A stretch of 64,000 nt of DNA from Lamellibrachia columna (taxonomy: Eukaryota > Annelida > Polychaeta > Sabellida > Siboglinidae). Shown in pieces: positions 1-29,900 of the stretch. Location of the stretch: NCBI GenBank assembly GCA_963662155.1, contig OY759268.1, positions 9,478,868 through 9,542,867 on the forward strand. The letters run 5' to 3'. The stretch's first letter is position 1. Every line of letters begins with the position of its first letter. The translations under genes and the position numbers were made by a program. The notes under the pieces were generated by a model. The model searched no databases. It had not been told where the DNA came from and was given only the letters and a program-made list of their open reading frames with translations.

Positions 1-110
1 GGTAATGTGATCTCAGAGAATAGATCTTTTCTGAGATTCTACTTGGTAACATGTAATGGAAAATGATCAGTAAATAAATGCCTAAATGTTGATACACAGA
101 GTTGTACATG
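1..110. other. NALCN intron, unique sequence
   Basis: AT-rich, no coding match seen on either strand. Confidence 0.4.
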
Positions 111-905
111 CACACTTACTAAGAGGTTGAATCACATAAAGCCAGTCCTGTCTTCTGGTGTAGCACACTTACTAAGAGGTTGAATCACATAAAGCCAGTC
201 CTGTCTTCTGGTGTAGCATACTTACTAAGAGGTTGAATCACATAAAGCCAGTCCTGTCTTCTGGTGTAGCACACTTACTAAGAGGTTGAATCACATAAAG
301 CCAGTCCTGTCTTCTGGTGTAGCACACTTACTAAGAGGTTGAATCACATAAAGCCAGTCCTGTCTTCTGGTGTAGCACACTTACTAAGAGGTTGAATCAC
401 GTAAAGCCAGTCCTGTCTTCTGGTGTAGCACACTTACTAAGAGGTTGAATCACATAAAGCCAGTCCTGTCTTCTGGTGTAGCACACTTACTAAGAGGTTG
501 AATCACATAAAGCCAGTCCTGTCTTCTGGTGTAGCATACTTACTAAGAGGTTGAATCACATAAAGCCAGTCCTGTCTTCTGGTGTAGCACACTTACTAAG
601 AGGTTGAATCACATAAAGCCAGTCCTGTCTTCTGGTGTAGCACACTTACTAAGAGGTTGAATCACTTAAAGCCAGTCCTGTCTTCTGGTGTAGCACACTT
701 ACTAAGAGGTTGAATCACGTAAAGCCAGTCCTGTCTTCTGATGTAGCACACTTACTAAGAGGTTGAATCACGTAAAGCGCCAGTCCTGTCTTCTGGTGTA
801 GCACACTTACTAAGAGGTTGAATCACGTAAAGCCAGTCCTGTCTTCTGGTGTAGCACACTTACTAATAGGTTGAATCACGTAAAGCCAGTCCTGTCTTCT
901 GATGT
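111..905. repeat. 53-bp minisatellite, about 15 copies
   Basis: Unit contains cacttactaagaggttgaa and agccagtcctgtcttctggt; successive copies differ by one or two bases (cacata/cacgta, gcacac/gcatac). Lies in the NALCN intron before 1416. Confidence 0.95.
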
Positions 906-978
906 AGCTTCCGCTAAATTTTACCACATTGCTAATGATAAGATAAAGCATTTTATTACATGGATAATTACTACTGAT

Positions 979-1041
979 ATATATATATATATATATATAT
1001 CATATATATATATATCATATATATATATTATATATATATAC
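979..1041. repeat. (AT)n microsatellite
   Basis: Interrupted TA dinucleotide run. Confidence 0.9.
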
Positions 1042-1415
1042 GCAGTCCTGCACATCGTGACATCCAGTGCAATAAATATCGTGTGATATCAGCACGTGCG
1101 CTGAACAATTGATTCAAATGGCTCGCGTAAATTACTGTTTTATCGCATTAACTGTGTTGAAATGGTAGTTATGAACCCATATAATAAATACCTTGATACT
1201 GGGTTTTATGCACTCGTTGCTTTCATTGTTTTGGACTCACGAGCTCACTGTATACAACATACTTAAGCAACCCGTGCATAAAATCCCAGTATCGTTCAAT
1301 AAGTGTATAATATTTCATATAATCTAAGGCACATTGAGCTGTACATTTGATTTATTATTAACTTAAGATATTTACTGAATCACTGGTGTGTACAAACGTG
1401 TGTGTTTTAATGCAG

Positions 1416-18043
<16,628 letters not shown>

Positions 18044-18640
18044 TCACTTGACGTGTGACGCAGTGTCACCACCCAGTGTCACCAGCAAGACATAATTTGT
18101 CATAGTGTTTATAATAGAATTTTTTTTCCTATGTGACACTGGAAATGTCTGTTGTGACATGACTGACATGTCACTGAGCATGTCATTGTCTCCGACACAA
18201 GAGAACAGAAGAGTCACTATGTGACACTACATACTGTGACAATTGTCCACAGGACGGAAAGATAATTTTATTAATTTTGAAGGTAAAAACTGCATTACAT
18301 TACTACACTGTGTAACATGTACAGAATGGAGGAAGTAAAAACTACATTACATTATTACATTGTGTAACATGTACAGAATGGAGGAAGTAAAAACTACATT
18401 ACATTATTACACTGTGTAACATGTACAAGATGGAGGAAGTAAAAACTACATTACATTATTACACTGTGTAACGTGTACAGAACGGAGGAAGTAAAAACTA
18501 CATTACATTACTACACTGTGTAACATGTACAGGATGGAGGAAGTAAAAACTACATTACATTACTACACTATGTAACATGTACAGGATGGAGGAAGTAAAA
18601 GATCTCTGGTTTGTTCTGTCTGTCTGTGACGGTACATTGG
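18044..18640 (+). other. NALCN 3' untranslated region with 52-bp array
   Basis: Sequence after the NALCN stop, rich in 'gtgacactgtgt'-type words, then six copies of a 52-bp unit (18265-18600) containing 'ggaagtaaaaactacatt'. The true polyadenylation site is not determined; AATAAA occurs further down near 19720 and 19835. Confidence 0.5.
18265..18602. repeat. 52-bp minisatellite, about six copies
   Basis: Unit contains gtaaaaactacattacatta and gtgtaacatgtacagaatgg; probably within the NALCN 3' UTR. Confidence 0.93.
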
Positions 18641-19450
18641 TGAGATATGGTACTTCTGTAGAATTATTTAATACTTATTGTTGTGTTTCCGGTGGAAGAT
18701 GTTGATTGCGAAATGCTCGTGTTTAATTTATGATGTCGTTCAAAGTTTGCTTCTTAATTATCTAGTCATTCATCACACGTTTTACTTGGTTTCTAGTCAT
18801 AGATATTTATTAGCCAATGTTATTTATAGACTGTACTTATTAAAAGTCAGTATTTGTTATAATGTTATTTTGCTTTACAGTAGTAAATTGTTACATCTAT
18901 AACAGGCGTATTGTTTAAAAAAACATGTTATTCTGTGCCAAATATACACTGAGCCACTATACATGCATTCTCACATAATTATACAATGTTATACACACGT
19001 ATATACAGGTGTATTGTATTTGTGTGTATATAATATGTATGAAGTGTTTATCTGCAAAACCCACTGTATGCCAAGATCACATGAATTGTATTAATACTAG
19101 ATTTGTGCTGCCATCTAGTGGTGTAGTTAAAAGTGTTTTATAGAAAGACATGTTAAACAACAATCTAATGATGAAATAACGGTTTTCCTATATATCGCTA
19201 GAAACATGATTTATTTCAAAACGCACCAATTGGATATAACACGTTTTGCAAATAAGTACTTCATACATGGTATGTTGTTAACTTGAATTTCAATACATCT
19301 GAGTACCCATCCTAAGTGGAGTACCCATCATAACATGAACCTGCGCCTGGCCCGGATTCACTGCTTTGACTTAACTCAAACACATGGAAACCTCGGAAGT
19401 ATTGTCCAGTCTCCGACTGTATACCGTATACATAGTAGCTTGCAGGCCCT
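18641..19450. other. Intergenic or distal 3' UTR, no gene seen
   Basis: AT-rich; 'gccatctagtgg' at about 19110 resembles a word common in invertebrate transposon ends. Confidence 0.35.
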
Positions 19451-19620
19451 AGACTTACCCACTTTTGGTTCACAGGTATGGGCTTGAAACATGCGGGCCT
19501 GGGCCGGGCTTGAGGTATTTTTGTGGGCCTGGGTTCTAACTGCTAATTGTGGGCCGGGCTTGGGCTAAAATTCTAGGCCCGTGCAGGGCACCAATACGTA
19601 CATAATTATTATACAGATAC
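19450..19620. mobile_element. GGGC-rich transposon end (hAT-like candidate)
   Basis: Several 'gggcctgggccgggcttg' words at 19494-19600 in one direction and 'taggccc' words at both ends. Such subterminal motifs are typical of hAT-type non-autonomous elements; no target-site duplication identified. Confidence 0.35.
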
Positions 19621-21400
19621 ACACTTAAGTACTTTATATTTGTAGAGTGTGTGTGACTGTTATACAAAAAGTCAAATTGGATATTAGTATGTATATGGCC
19701 ATTTTGTTGTATTTTACGCCAAAATAAATTTATCTCCTTAACTTATTAATGTCACATACAATAATGTTAACTAGAACTTTTACAGTTTAAGTGAATCGTT
19801 TAATTGATATATACAGTTTATGTTTTTGATTGGTAATAAATGTGATAGTTATGTTTTATCCTCCATGTCTGTTGTCTGTACACTGCCCATAAATGTGTCG
19901 CAAGTCTCGCTGTCACTGAAGTTAATGTCATTAACCAAAAATCATGTAATAGAAGTTGTATTTTCAGGTTGCGCCAGCAGAATTCCGCTGTTGTAGCAAA
20001 AACCAGTTTACACGAGTGACTTGGGCCCCAGTTGGTTGGTGAACACTGTGTTGCACGACAATGCGCAGCTAAATTATGTGTGTATGTAGGTGAACGATGT
20101 GTCTACACACTGCAAGTGTGACCTATTGACTTGTGCAACTTCCGACTTGAGCTTTGATGAAAGGTCACAGATGGCTGCACCTGCTGGTGGTCACTGATTG
20201 GTCACTGCTTCAAAATTGCAACCGACTGTCAGTCAAATTGGACTTTGCTAATCGGCCTTACAAGGTCGTACCTTTGATTATCCAGGCTCTGTGCTTTGGC
20301 GCCACCATTTGTCACACACATCATCACCTAGTCACAGTATACTTTTCATTGTGACAGAAGTTATGTATGCACACAGATTCTGGGCGCATACATAATTAGC
20401 TAATTACAATGTCATCCAAGCATTTGGCAAATTCATACAATAAGAGTGAACTTTCATTCTTTTATAACGATGCAATTTGAATTAACTTTAAAATTTTATT
20501 ATATCGACACTGTCATCTAAGCAAATCATCGACATCGTCTTGATCTACAAACTTAGGTGTATGCGTATTTGAACGAATTTCGTGAAATTGTTTCGTGCTA
20601 AATTTTTTTAAAGAATACTGTACGCCTATTAGGACGAATACGGTAAGTCTAAAGACGTGTTTTAAAAACAACATGTTAGTATCGACGTCGGCTGTTGTGG
20701 CAGTGAATTCTAGTGTCCGGGCTGCCATGTCGAACAGCCGATCACCCCAATTTCGCCAGGCTCTGCATCAAAGTAACAACCCTTCCAGGCTCTCTATGGG
20801 CTACGATTTCCTACGAACTCCAATATAGCAAATTCTAGGGTTCTGTGGGCAGGAATATCTTGTGGCACGAGGCCGACCATAGACCATCTTCACAAACAGA
20901 AGAACTGTACTGCACATGTATAGTACGTTGTTGCAAATCATGCTCTCTGGCTAACTATGCCAGTGCGCCATAGAAAAGTGAAACCATAGAAGAGAAAGAC
21001 CCTAGGGCCACTTTTCTGTAGCAATGTGCCCACCATAATAGAATTAACCCCATTCTAAAAAACTATTGAAACAAGCGGCTAGGAGTTTGGAGACACATTT
21101 AGGTTCATTAGTAGCATATATCTAACGACAATTACTACATAATACATAAATGGGGATAATCTGATAATAATCATCATGAAGTTCTGTTCACATCATAGTC
21201 CCAACGTAATAATCATTTTATATTTATTAATTTAGTTAAATATAATAAATTCTTGCATAAACATGTATTACATCGATATATTTAATACACAACATTTTAT
21301 TAATTTTGACTGTTTTATTACGTCCATTCACAAGCCATTCTAGTGCGTGAATAAAACTTATTTTAACATGCATGCTTCTAACCCAAACAACAAAATTAAT
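19620..21400. other. Intergenic, no gene seen
   Basis: At 20617-20650 'gtacgcctattaggacgaat' plus 'acggta' matches the end of the small inverted-repeat family seen at 5205 and 14560. No exon recognised. Confidence 0.4.
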
Positions 21401-21417
21401 AGAATGTATGTCAAACT

Positions 21418-21915
21418 TACATACATACCTGTTAAATTTAAATTGCAGTCTGAGCAAAAAGTGATGGGGCAAACATTCTATGGGGGGTCACTTTTCTATC
21501 TATATATCTATTTCCATTGAATTGTGACCCCCCACTATACAATTGTGACTCCCATCCTAAACAATTGTCTGATAATCAGCATGTATATCAAACTGATATA
21601 CATACCTGTTATTTTTAAATTGCAGCTTAAACAATAAATCATTAGCAAAGGGGCGTAACAATTCTATAGGGGGTAACTTTTCTATGGGCGTCACTTTACT
21701 ATCTCACATCGGATGATGGTTCGAAGATGTCTGCGATGACAGACATCGAGCCTGTTCAGAACTACCATCCAAGCTGCCTAGCCATTGCAGTTCTACAGCT
21801 GGGGCAAGATAGTAAAATGATCCCCATAGAAAAGTGACCCCCCTTGTAGAATGTTGACCCCCCCATTGCTAATTATGTATTGTTTAAACTGCTACATAAA
21901 AATAACAGGTATGTA
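21418..21915. mobile_element. Non-autonomous element with about 90-bp inverted ends
   Basis: Left end contains catacatacctgtta, then 'aacattctatggggggtcac' and 'ttttctat'; the right end carries the reverse complement of the same blocks (gtagaatgttgacccccc, taacaggtatgtac). A third, direct copy of the left end lies inside at 21590-21690. Confidence 0.7.
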
Positions 21916-21944
21916 CAGGTATATGGTGAATGCATGCACGAATA

Positions 21945-23930
21945 AAATTTTTTTTATTATTTGAGACCAGAGAAATAACACGCCCAGAATGGCCTTGTGT
22001 GCAGCAAATAGATAGATTTTAATGTTAAATTATTTGAGACCAGAGAAATAACATGCCCAGAATGGCCTTGTGTGCAGCAAATAGATAGATTGTAATGTTA
22101 AATTATTTGAGACCAGATAAATAACATGCCCAGAATGACCTTGTGTGCAGCAAATAGATAGATTTTAATGTTAAATTATTTGAGACCAGAGAAATAACGA
22201 GCCCAGAATGGCCTTGTGTGCAGCAAATAGATAGATTTTAATATTAAATTATTTGAGACCAGAGAAATAACATGCCCAGAATGGCCTTGTGTGCAGCAAA
22301 TAGATAGATTTTAATGTTAAATTATTTGAGACCAGAGAAATAACATGCCCAGAATGACCTTGTGTGCAGCAAATAGATAGATTGTAATGTTAAATTATTT
22401 GAGACCTGAGAAATAACATGCCCAGAATGACCTTGTGTGCAGCAAATAGATAGATTGTAATGTTAAATTATTTGAGACCAGAGAAATAACACGCCCAGAA
22501 TGACCTTGTGTGCAGCAAATAGATAGATTTTAATGTTAAATTATTTGAGACCAGAGAAATAACATGCCCAGAATGGCCTTGTGTGCAGCAAATAGATAGA
22601 TTGTAATGTTAAATTATTTGAGACAAGAGAAATAACACGCCCAGAATGAACTTGTGTGCAGTAAATAGATAGATTTTAATGTTAAATTATTTGAGACCAG
22701 AGAAATAACATGCCCAGAATGGCCTTGTGTGCAGCAAATAGATAGATTTTAATGTTAAATTATTTGAGACCAGAGAAATAACACGCCCAGAATGAACTTG
22801 TGTGCAGTAAATAGAGATTTTAATGTTAAATTATTTGAGACCAGAGAAATAACATGCCCAGAATGGCCTTGTGTGCAGCAAATAGATAGATTGTAATGTT
22901 AAATTATTTGAGACCAGAGAAATAACACGCCCAGAATGGCCTTGTGTGCAGCAAATAAATAGATTTTAATGTTAAATTATTTGAGACCAGAGAAATAACG
23001 AGCCCAGAATGGCCTTGTGTGCAGCAAATAGATAGATTTTAATGTTAAATTATTTGAGACCAGAGAAATAACATGCCCAGAATGGCCTTGTGTGCAGCAA
23101 ATAGATAGATTTTAATGTTAAATTATTTGAGACCAGAGAAATAACATGCCCAGAATGGCCTTGTGTGCAGCAAATAGATAGATTTTAATGTTAAATTATT
23201 TGAGACCAGAGAAATAACACGCCCAGAATGGCCTTGTGTGCAGCAAATAGATAGATTTTAATGTTAAATTATTTGAGACCAGAGAAATAACAAGCCCAGA
23301 ATGGCCTTGTGTGCAGCAAATAGATAGATTTTAATGTTAAATTATTTGAGACCAGAGAAATAACATGCCCAGAATGACCTTGTGTGCAGCAAATAGATAG
23401 ATTGTAATGTTAAATTATTTGAGACCTGAGAAATAACATGCCCATAATGACCTTGTGTGCAGCAAATAGATAGATTGCAATGTTAAATTATTTGAGACCA
23501 GAGAAATAACATGCCCAGAATGGCCTTGTGTGCAGCAAATAGATAGATTGTAATGTTAAATTATTTGAGACCTGAGAAATAACATGCCCAGAATGACCTT
23601 GTGTGCAGCAAATTGATAGATTGTAATGTTAAATTATTTGAGACCAGAGAAATAACATGCCCAGAATGACCTTGTGTGCAGCAAATAGATAGATTTTAAT
23701 GTAAAATTATTTGAGACCAGAGAAATAACATGCCCAGAATGACCTTGTGTGCAGCAAATAGATAGATTTTAATGTTAAATTATTTGAGACCAGAGAAATA
23801 ACGAGCCCAGAATGGCCTTGTGTGCAGCAAATAGATAGATTTTAATGTTAAATTATTTGAGACCAGAGAAATAACATGCCCAGAATGGCCTTGTGTGCAG
23901 CAAATAGATAGATTGTAATGTTAAATTTTT
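21945..23930. repeat. 73-bp satellite, about 27 copies
   Basis: Unit ttatttgagaccagagaaat, aacatgcccagaatggcctt, gtgtgcagcaaatagataga, ttttaatgttaaa; 1-4 differences between copies. Confidence 0.97.
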
Positions 23931-24720
23931 TATTACAAAAAAGCGGGACACTTTGCATAGCTGTCAACAAGTGGAGGGTTCTTAGGCTTGGGAAAATTTC
24001 CCAGCCATGGTCCAGAGGCCGCGGGCCCCAGCCCAGTGAATTTCAAGAACATTTGGAGACCTTTAAAGACACATTTTATTCCAAAGTAAAGCTCATCTTC
24101 AACACGTGCTTACACTGCTATCCAACAGGAAATCTGATTGGTGCTCAGCTATTGACCTTGTTTCAAACGGTATCTGGTAAAAGGCGGATACTACTGGTAA
24201 AATTAACTAAGGCTAGTTTTTGCTTGCGACACACAGAAATATAATTTTGTGTATCATTTTTGCAGAAAAAAGGGCGGGAGGACATTTTATTTGATAATTT
24301 TCATTCCTAAAGATTATGAAAATATGGGTGAGATTTCAGACCTTTGCCACAAGACCATGACATTTTATACAAAACCACGAGTCTTGCAGCTTATGCACCC
24401 GATAGGTGTAATTTCAACAACTACGTATGGCATCCATGATATACTGGTAGCGATGTACCAGCAGAATGTTTGTTGCTAATTGTAAGTAAAAGCCTTGAAC
24501 CATTCTCCCACTGTGCTATCCATCCCTAAGCTTTTTAATTACACATTCTTGTGTATGTACAATAAAATACAGGCGTAGAAATGTCGCAAAACTCATAGCA
24601 TGTTTATAATTACGTTTAGTTAAATGAGACGGACACTTGGTTATATGTGCACTCTTTCTACTATGTACAAATATTTCCAAACAATACATTACATAGACCT
24701 GGCATCTATGTATATATTAT
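23931..24720. other. Intergenic, no gene seen
   Basis: Short open frames at 23918-24244 and 24249-24479 have no recognisable motif and no splice support. Confidence 0.35.
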
Positions 24721-24724
24721 ACAT

Positions 24725-24990
24725 GTATATACAATTTAACCTCACCTGCCCTAAATAGTGAGGTGACCATATTTACTGTTACGGAAATAATTTGGGACTG
24801 TTCCAGTGTGATCATTATGGCGAGGTGGCTGTACTACCGAGGTGACTGTAAAGTAAGGTTTGACTGTATGTATTATATACAGTAAAACCTGTCTTCAGCG
24901 ACTGACTTATTGATGGTCAAATAGTTGTTTGTCAGTACAGGTGGTTGCTTAGTGCAGGTGGTCACTTCAGCAGGTTTTATTTTATATATA
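24725..24990. mobile_element. Mariner/pogo-type MITE remnants
   Basis: Contains 'aaggtttgactgta' and 'cagtaaaacctgtcttcagc' with 'caggtggtcacttcagcagg-ttttatttta'. CAGTAAAACCT-type ends with 'tggtcgctt' words are characteristic of pogo/Tigger-like MITEs. Confidence 0.5.
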
Positions 24991-25194
24991 CAACTGAACT
25001 GAAATGTTTACGGTATACAGAAATTCCTATATTTGTTTGATGTCTTTAGGTACTACATGATAATACAATCATTGGTGAATTTGCATCTCTGTAAACAAAT
25101 TAATATCATGTTCCTGTAGTCCAAACATAACAGCAGCTCTGATAATTCCCTGCTCCCAATCAGCTGGGTGAATGTTCATTAACTCTTTCTGCTT

Positions 25195-25690
25195 GTACTT
25201 CTGGTGAAGTTGCGTGTTCACAAGGTGAAGTTGTGCGAACGCAAAGTGAAGTTGCATGATCACAACGTGAAGTTGTGCAACCACAAGGTGAAGTCGCATG
25301 ATCACAAGGTGTAGTTGCATGACCACATGGTGTAGTTGATTGATCACATGGTGTATTTCCATAATCACATAGTGAATTTGTATGATCACATGGTGAAGTT
25401 CTGTTATCACGTAATGTAGTCGCGTAATGAAAAGTTAAAGTTGCATGATGTCATGGTGAAGTTGCGTGACACATTTTGAAGCATTGTGAAATTGTGTGTT
25501 CAAATGGTGAAGCTATGTGATCACACTGTGAAGGCATGAGATCACATGTTGAAGTTGTGTGATCACATCGTGTAGCTGCAAGATGACATGGTGCAGTTGC
25601 GTGATCTCATGGTGAAGTTGCATGATCATGTGGAGTAGTTGTGTGATCATGCAGTTACATGACCACATGGTGAAGGCATGTGATCACATG
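25195..25690. repeat. Irregular 21-bp minisatellite seeded by the ATG3 stop-codon region
   Basis: Units such as gtgaagttgcatgatcacaa are copies of the end of the ATG3 frame (reverse strand: AACTTCATCATG-TGA-TCAC). Follows the stop codon directly, so it should be the ATG3 3' UTR. Confidence 0.88.
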
Positions 25691-25765
25691 ATGAAGTTGC
25701 GAGTGTAGTCGTACTCTATGGTTGGGATGACAGCTTGTAGGAACTTGAGGAAGATCAGCAGATAC
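25684..25765 (-). CDS. ATG3: ATG3 last exon with stop codon
   Basis: One base completes Met, then [26 protein letters not shown] and TGA at 25684-25686; acceptor ttgtctag. The end of the frame plus stop is the seed of the array at 25195-25680. Confidence 0.95.
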
Positions 25766-26886
25766 CTAGACAATGGGTTAAGGAAGACATCAAACAATTC
25801 CCCCTTTTCACAATATTGCCTTTAGGAAAAACCTTCAATGCATGAAAACTCGTTTGGCAAAGGTAGTTGCCAAGCCTCCTCGTTTCTCTCACTTGTCATC
25901 AGTTCTGAAATCTCAGCATTGGGTCCCTGTCCAGTTTCATATTATTTTTAAGTTCCACTGTACCACTGTCATCCAAGCAACCAGCGTATTTACATTCACT
26001 GCCGACTCCTGTGAGAAAGTCTACACAGCTTGGATCATCTAGTTCTGATCTACTTTTGTTCCCAGAGTTGAAACAAACTTTTAAACTAGACCTTTGGACT
26101 TTCTCCCAAATTATTGTTAGGTCAGCAGGAAACATAATATAATTTGGTCGACATCGGAAGAATGATGCGTATTTATCCACCTGTTGTGTATCAATTTCGA
26201 GATAGCTTAACCATTTTATTTTATTAAGCTTCTGAGCTTCAGTTTCCAAGGATTAAAATCAAGTTTTTGTGTTATTATTATAAATATAATAAGGTGCTAA
26301 ATCTTACCCTTCATTGCTTGTTTGCCCTCGAACTCTCAGTCGCATCAACCCTTAGGCTTGTTTGCCCTCGGACTCTCAATCGCATCAACCCTTTGGCTTG
26401 TTTGCCCTCGGACTCCCAGTCGAATCAACCCTTTGACCTGTTTGAAAGTCTACACAGCTTGGATCATCTAGTTCTGATCTACTTTTGTTCCCAGAGTTGA
26501 AACAAACTTTTAAACTAGACCTTTGGACTTTCTCCCAAATTATTGTTAGGTCAGCAGGAAACATAATATAATTTGGTCGACATCTGAAGAATGATACGTA
26601 TTTATCCACCTGTTGTGTATCAATTTCGAGATTGCTTAACCATTTTATTTTATTAAGCTTCTGAGCTTCAGTTTCCAAGGATTAAAATTAAATTTTTGTG
26701 TTATTATTATAAATATAATAAGGTGCTAAATCTTACCCTTCATTGCTTGTTTGCCCTCGAACTCTCAGTCGCATCAACCCTTCATTGCTTGTTTGCCCTC
26801 GGACTCTCAATCGCATCAACCCTTTGGCTTGTTTGCCCTCGGACTCCCAGTCGAATCAACCCTTTGACCTGTTTGCCCTCGGACTA

Positions 26887-26919
<33 letters not shown>

Positions 26920-29900
26920 GTATTTCATATTTATTTTGTGTATTTATTCAACATATTTTTAAATGGTTAATTTTATAGCTGCACGTTAACTGATGCTTTG
27001 AGGATAACAAACATGAATATATTAATAAAAAAAAACTTATTTTGTGTATTTCTGTTGCTTTTTTCTTTTGCTTAGGAATTGCCAATTTTATAAGTACATA
27101 AACATTTTATGCATTAATACCACAAATTGTATTACGTCCAGTTATATATCGTGTGAACATCTCTGTTGAACCAATTTTACGATTATAATTCACTTTTGGA
27201 TTATTTTTATACACAATTACTTACCATTTTAACTGTTTTGTTTTTACTGATGCATGCATTGGTGTTAGCTATTTACTTACTTTTATATATTTATTTTGTT
27301 TTACTTTTAATAACCCAAGAACAATTATTTTGACGGGCGCTGTACAAGAAATCTATTGTTATTATTATATATCAGTCATACAGAGGATATTTTTGTTATT
27401 ATTGTTATTATTATATATCAGTCATACAGAGGATATGTTTGTATAACTAGAGGACAAGAGGTAACATTAGTAAAGGCACAATGTAGATTGGATATCAGAA
27501 GTACTCTTTCTCACACAGGACAATAAATGAATGGAACAAATTGTCTACGGATTGTGTAACTGCTAGCAGCGTGAATATGTTTAAAAAGAAGGTTGACACA
27601 TCACAGGAGGACAGTTACACATAGATAAAAAAAATGTTGGATTCTTGATAAGCCATTGGCTTCCTTGTCCACTTGCCATGGATGGCAATCTTGCCTGTAT
27701 GAGCGCGCCTAGTAACATACACAGTCTCTGTATGAGCGTGCCTAGTAACATACACAGTCTCTGTATGAGCGCGGCTAGTAACATACACAGTCTCTGTATG
27801 AGCGCGCCTAGTAACATACACAGTCTCTGTATGAGCGCGCCTAGTAACATACACAGTCTCTGTATGAGCGCGCCTAGTTACATACACAGTCTCTGTATGA
27901 GCGTGCCTAGTAACATAAAAGGATACATGTAAACTTGGAGTTCCCCTCCTCCGTCTGCTACTGTGTCTGTGATCTTCTTCATCACATCAGCATGACTACA
28001 ACAACAACAAAACACCTTTCATCATCATCTTCTTCACATCAGCATGGCTACAACAACAAAACACATTTCATCATCTTCTTCATCACATCAGCTACAACGT
28101 TGACCAGGCATAATTTATATATATGCAGAATATGTAGCCTGTCAAAGAAAAACCAAACTTTCACCCGGTAGCTGACTTTTGCCATAACTAACCCACTGTT
28201 TGTTGTACACAAGATTCCTGGTGGAGGCAAGTCCAGATAACTTGGGAACAAGAACAAAATTCAACATGTTTTTTATATAATCGGAAGCATGAACCAAGCA
28301 ACCATCACTAATATCCTCCTTAAACATTTGAACAGAAATATGTCCAGCTTCTGGCTATCAATTTTATTCCTCGTCACACATCTGTATAATAACACGTCTC
28401 ACAATTCACACAAGTTAGCAGAATTATATGTGAACTTGATTAACAAATTATATGTGAACTGGATTAACAAATCAAAGAGTGTTTCCATGGCAACAGAATG
28501 TGCAGTGGGCAGGTGTGCACTCATGATTACATAACATGTTGTACTGGATTAACAAATCAAAGAGTGTTTCCATGGCAACAGAATGTGCAGTGGGCAGGTG
28601 TGCACTCATGATTACATAACATGTTGTACTGGATTAACAAATCAAAGAGTGTTTCCATGGCAACAGAATGTGCAGTGGGCAGGTGTGCACTCATGATTAT
28701 ATAACATGTTGTACTGGATTAACAAATCAAAGAGTGCTTCAAGCGAACAGTGACACACAGAAAATGTCCTGCGATATATATGTTGCCATGGTAACATAAA
28801 GTTGCTGCCAAAACAAAAATGTTGTCGTCATGGTAACAGAAAGCCTTACCGACAGGGATGGACAGACACCATTGGTGGTCCCGCTAGATGCGGGTGTGTT
28901 TCCATGGTGACGGTCTTCTGTGCGTGGTCCTGACTGATGTCCTCGTACATCTGCTCGATGGTCAAAGGTTTACGGTTCTACAACAGGGAAACTCACAAAT
29001 CTTAGAACCCTCAATTGATTGAGCCCATCGTGAATCAGGTTCACTGTAATATATGTAGCATGTCAACAGTTTAAAGTAATATACGCAGTCTGTTTAATGA
29101 AAGTGTCCTGTGTTAAAATCATCGAACAAAATTACGCAATTTAAATAGGGGAACACGTGACAGAGTGAATAGCTTTAGGTTGTGGTATATAGAGCCGGAT
29201 CAATTTTGACCAGATCCGGTCAAAAATAATTTATTATTTTGACCGATGACTTCTCCAAAACTAAATGATAAATTAGCAGAAACAAGATAGTATGTTGTAA
29301 TGCATAATAGATGGTTTGATGTTTCATTAAATGATTCTAAAACTAGACCGCTAAAAATTTATCGAGGATTTAGAAGGAACTTTAAGAGTTGTGGGCACAG
29401 TGTAAACAGTACCAACCAAGAAGTTTGTAAGGTCATCGAACGACCGATTGGCAGGAATAAAGAACTATGGTGAGATGCTACAAACTGCAATGGTTCGGTC
29501 ATGTCAGGAGATTGGCAGTCTTAATGTCTTAATTAATTTATTGTCATTGTTTGCTTTACTGTGCCAATTGTATAATTCAACTGGCATTTTAATAAAATTA
29601 TTAAATTATATAATAGCAGGCCTCTCCAAAACATTTCTGCAAGGCACAGGGACTGGAGGACATAGAAGAGGCAGACAGAAGAGTTGGAGCAACAGCATAA
29701 AGGGGTGGATGGGACTGAGTTTCCCAGAGCCTGGGGGCGACGAGGGCTTGAGTGGGGGGGGAGAAACATTACACAATAAGCATCCAAGACTGAAGTGGCA
29801 CCCCAACAACAGCTTCTGTCAGAAGTTAGGTGATGAAGGTAAACCCTAAGTTTGGCATATATGGTGGTCGCATTAAGCAGGTGTCTTACTTCGTCTGGTA

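Noticed and set aside
21945..23930. CRISPR-like regular spacing
   Set aside because: Units are directly adjacent with no unique spacers, and the genome is animal.
23918..24479. Two short + strand frames
   Set aside because: No motif, no splice sites, no supporting context.
25899..26678. Possible gene in duplicated block
   Set aside because: No recognisable domain or splice support; kept only as a repeat observation.
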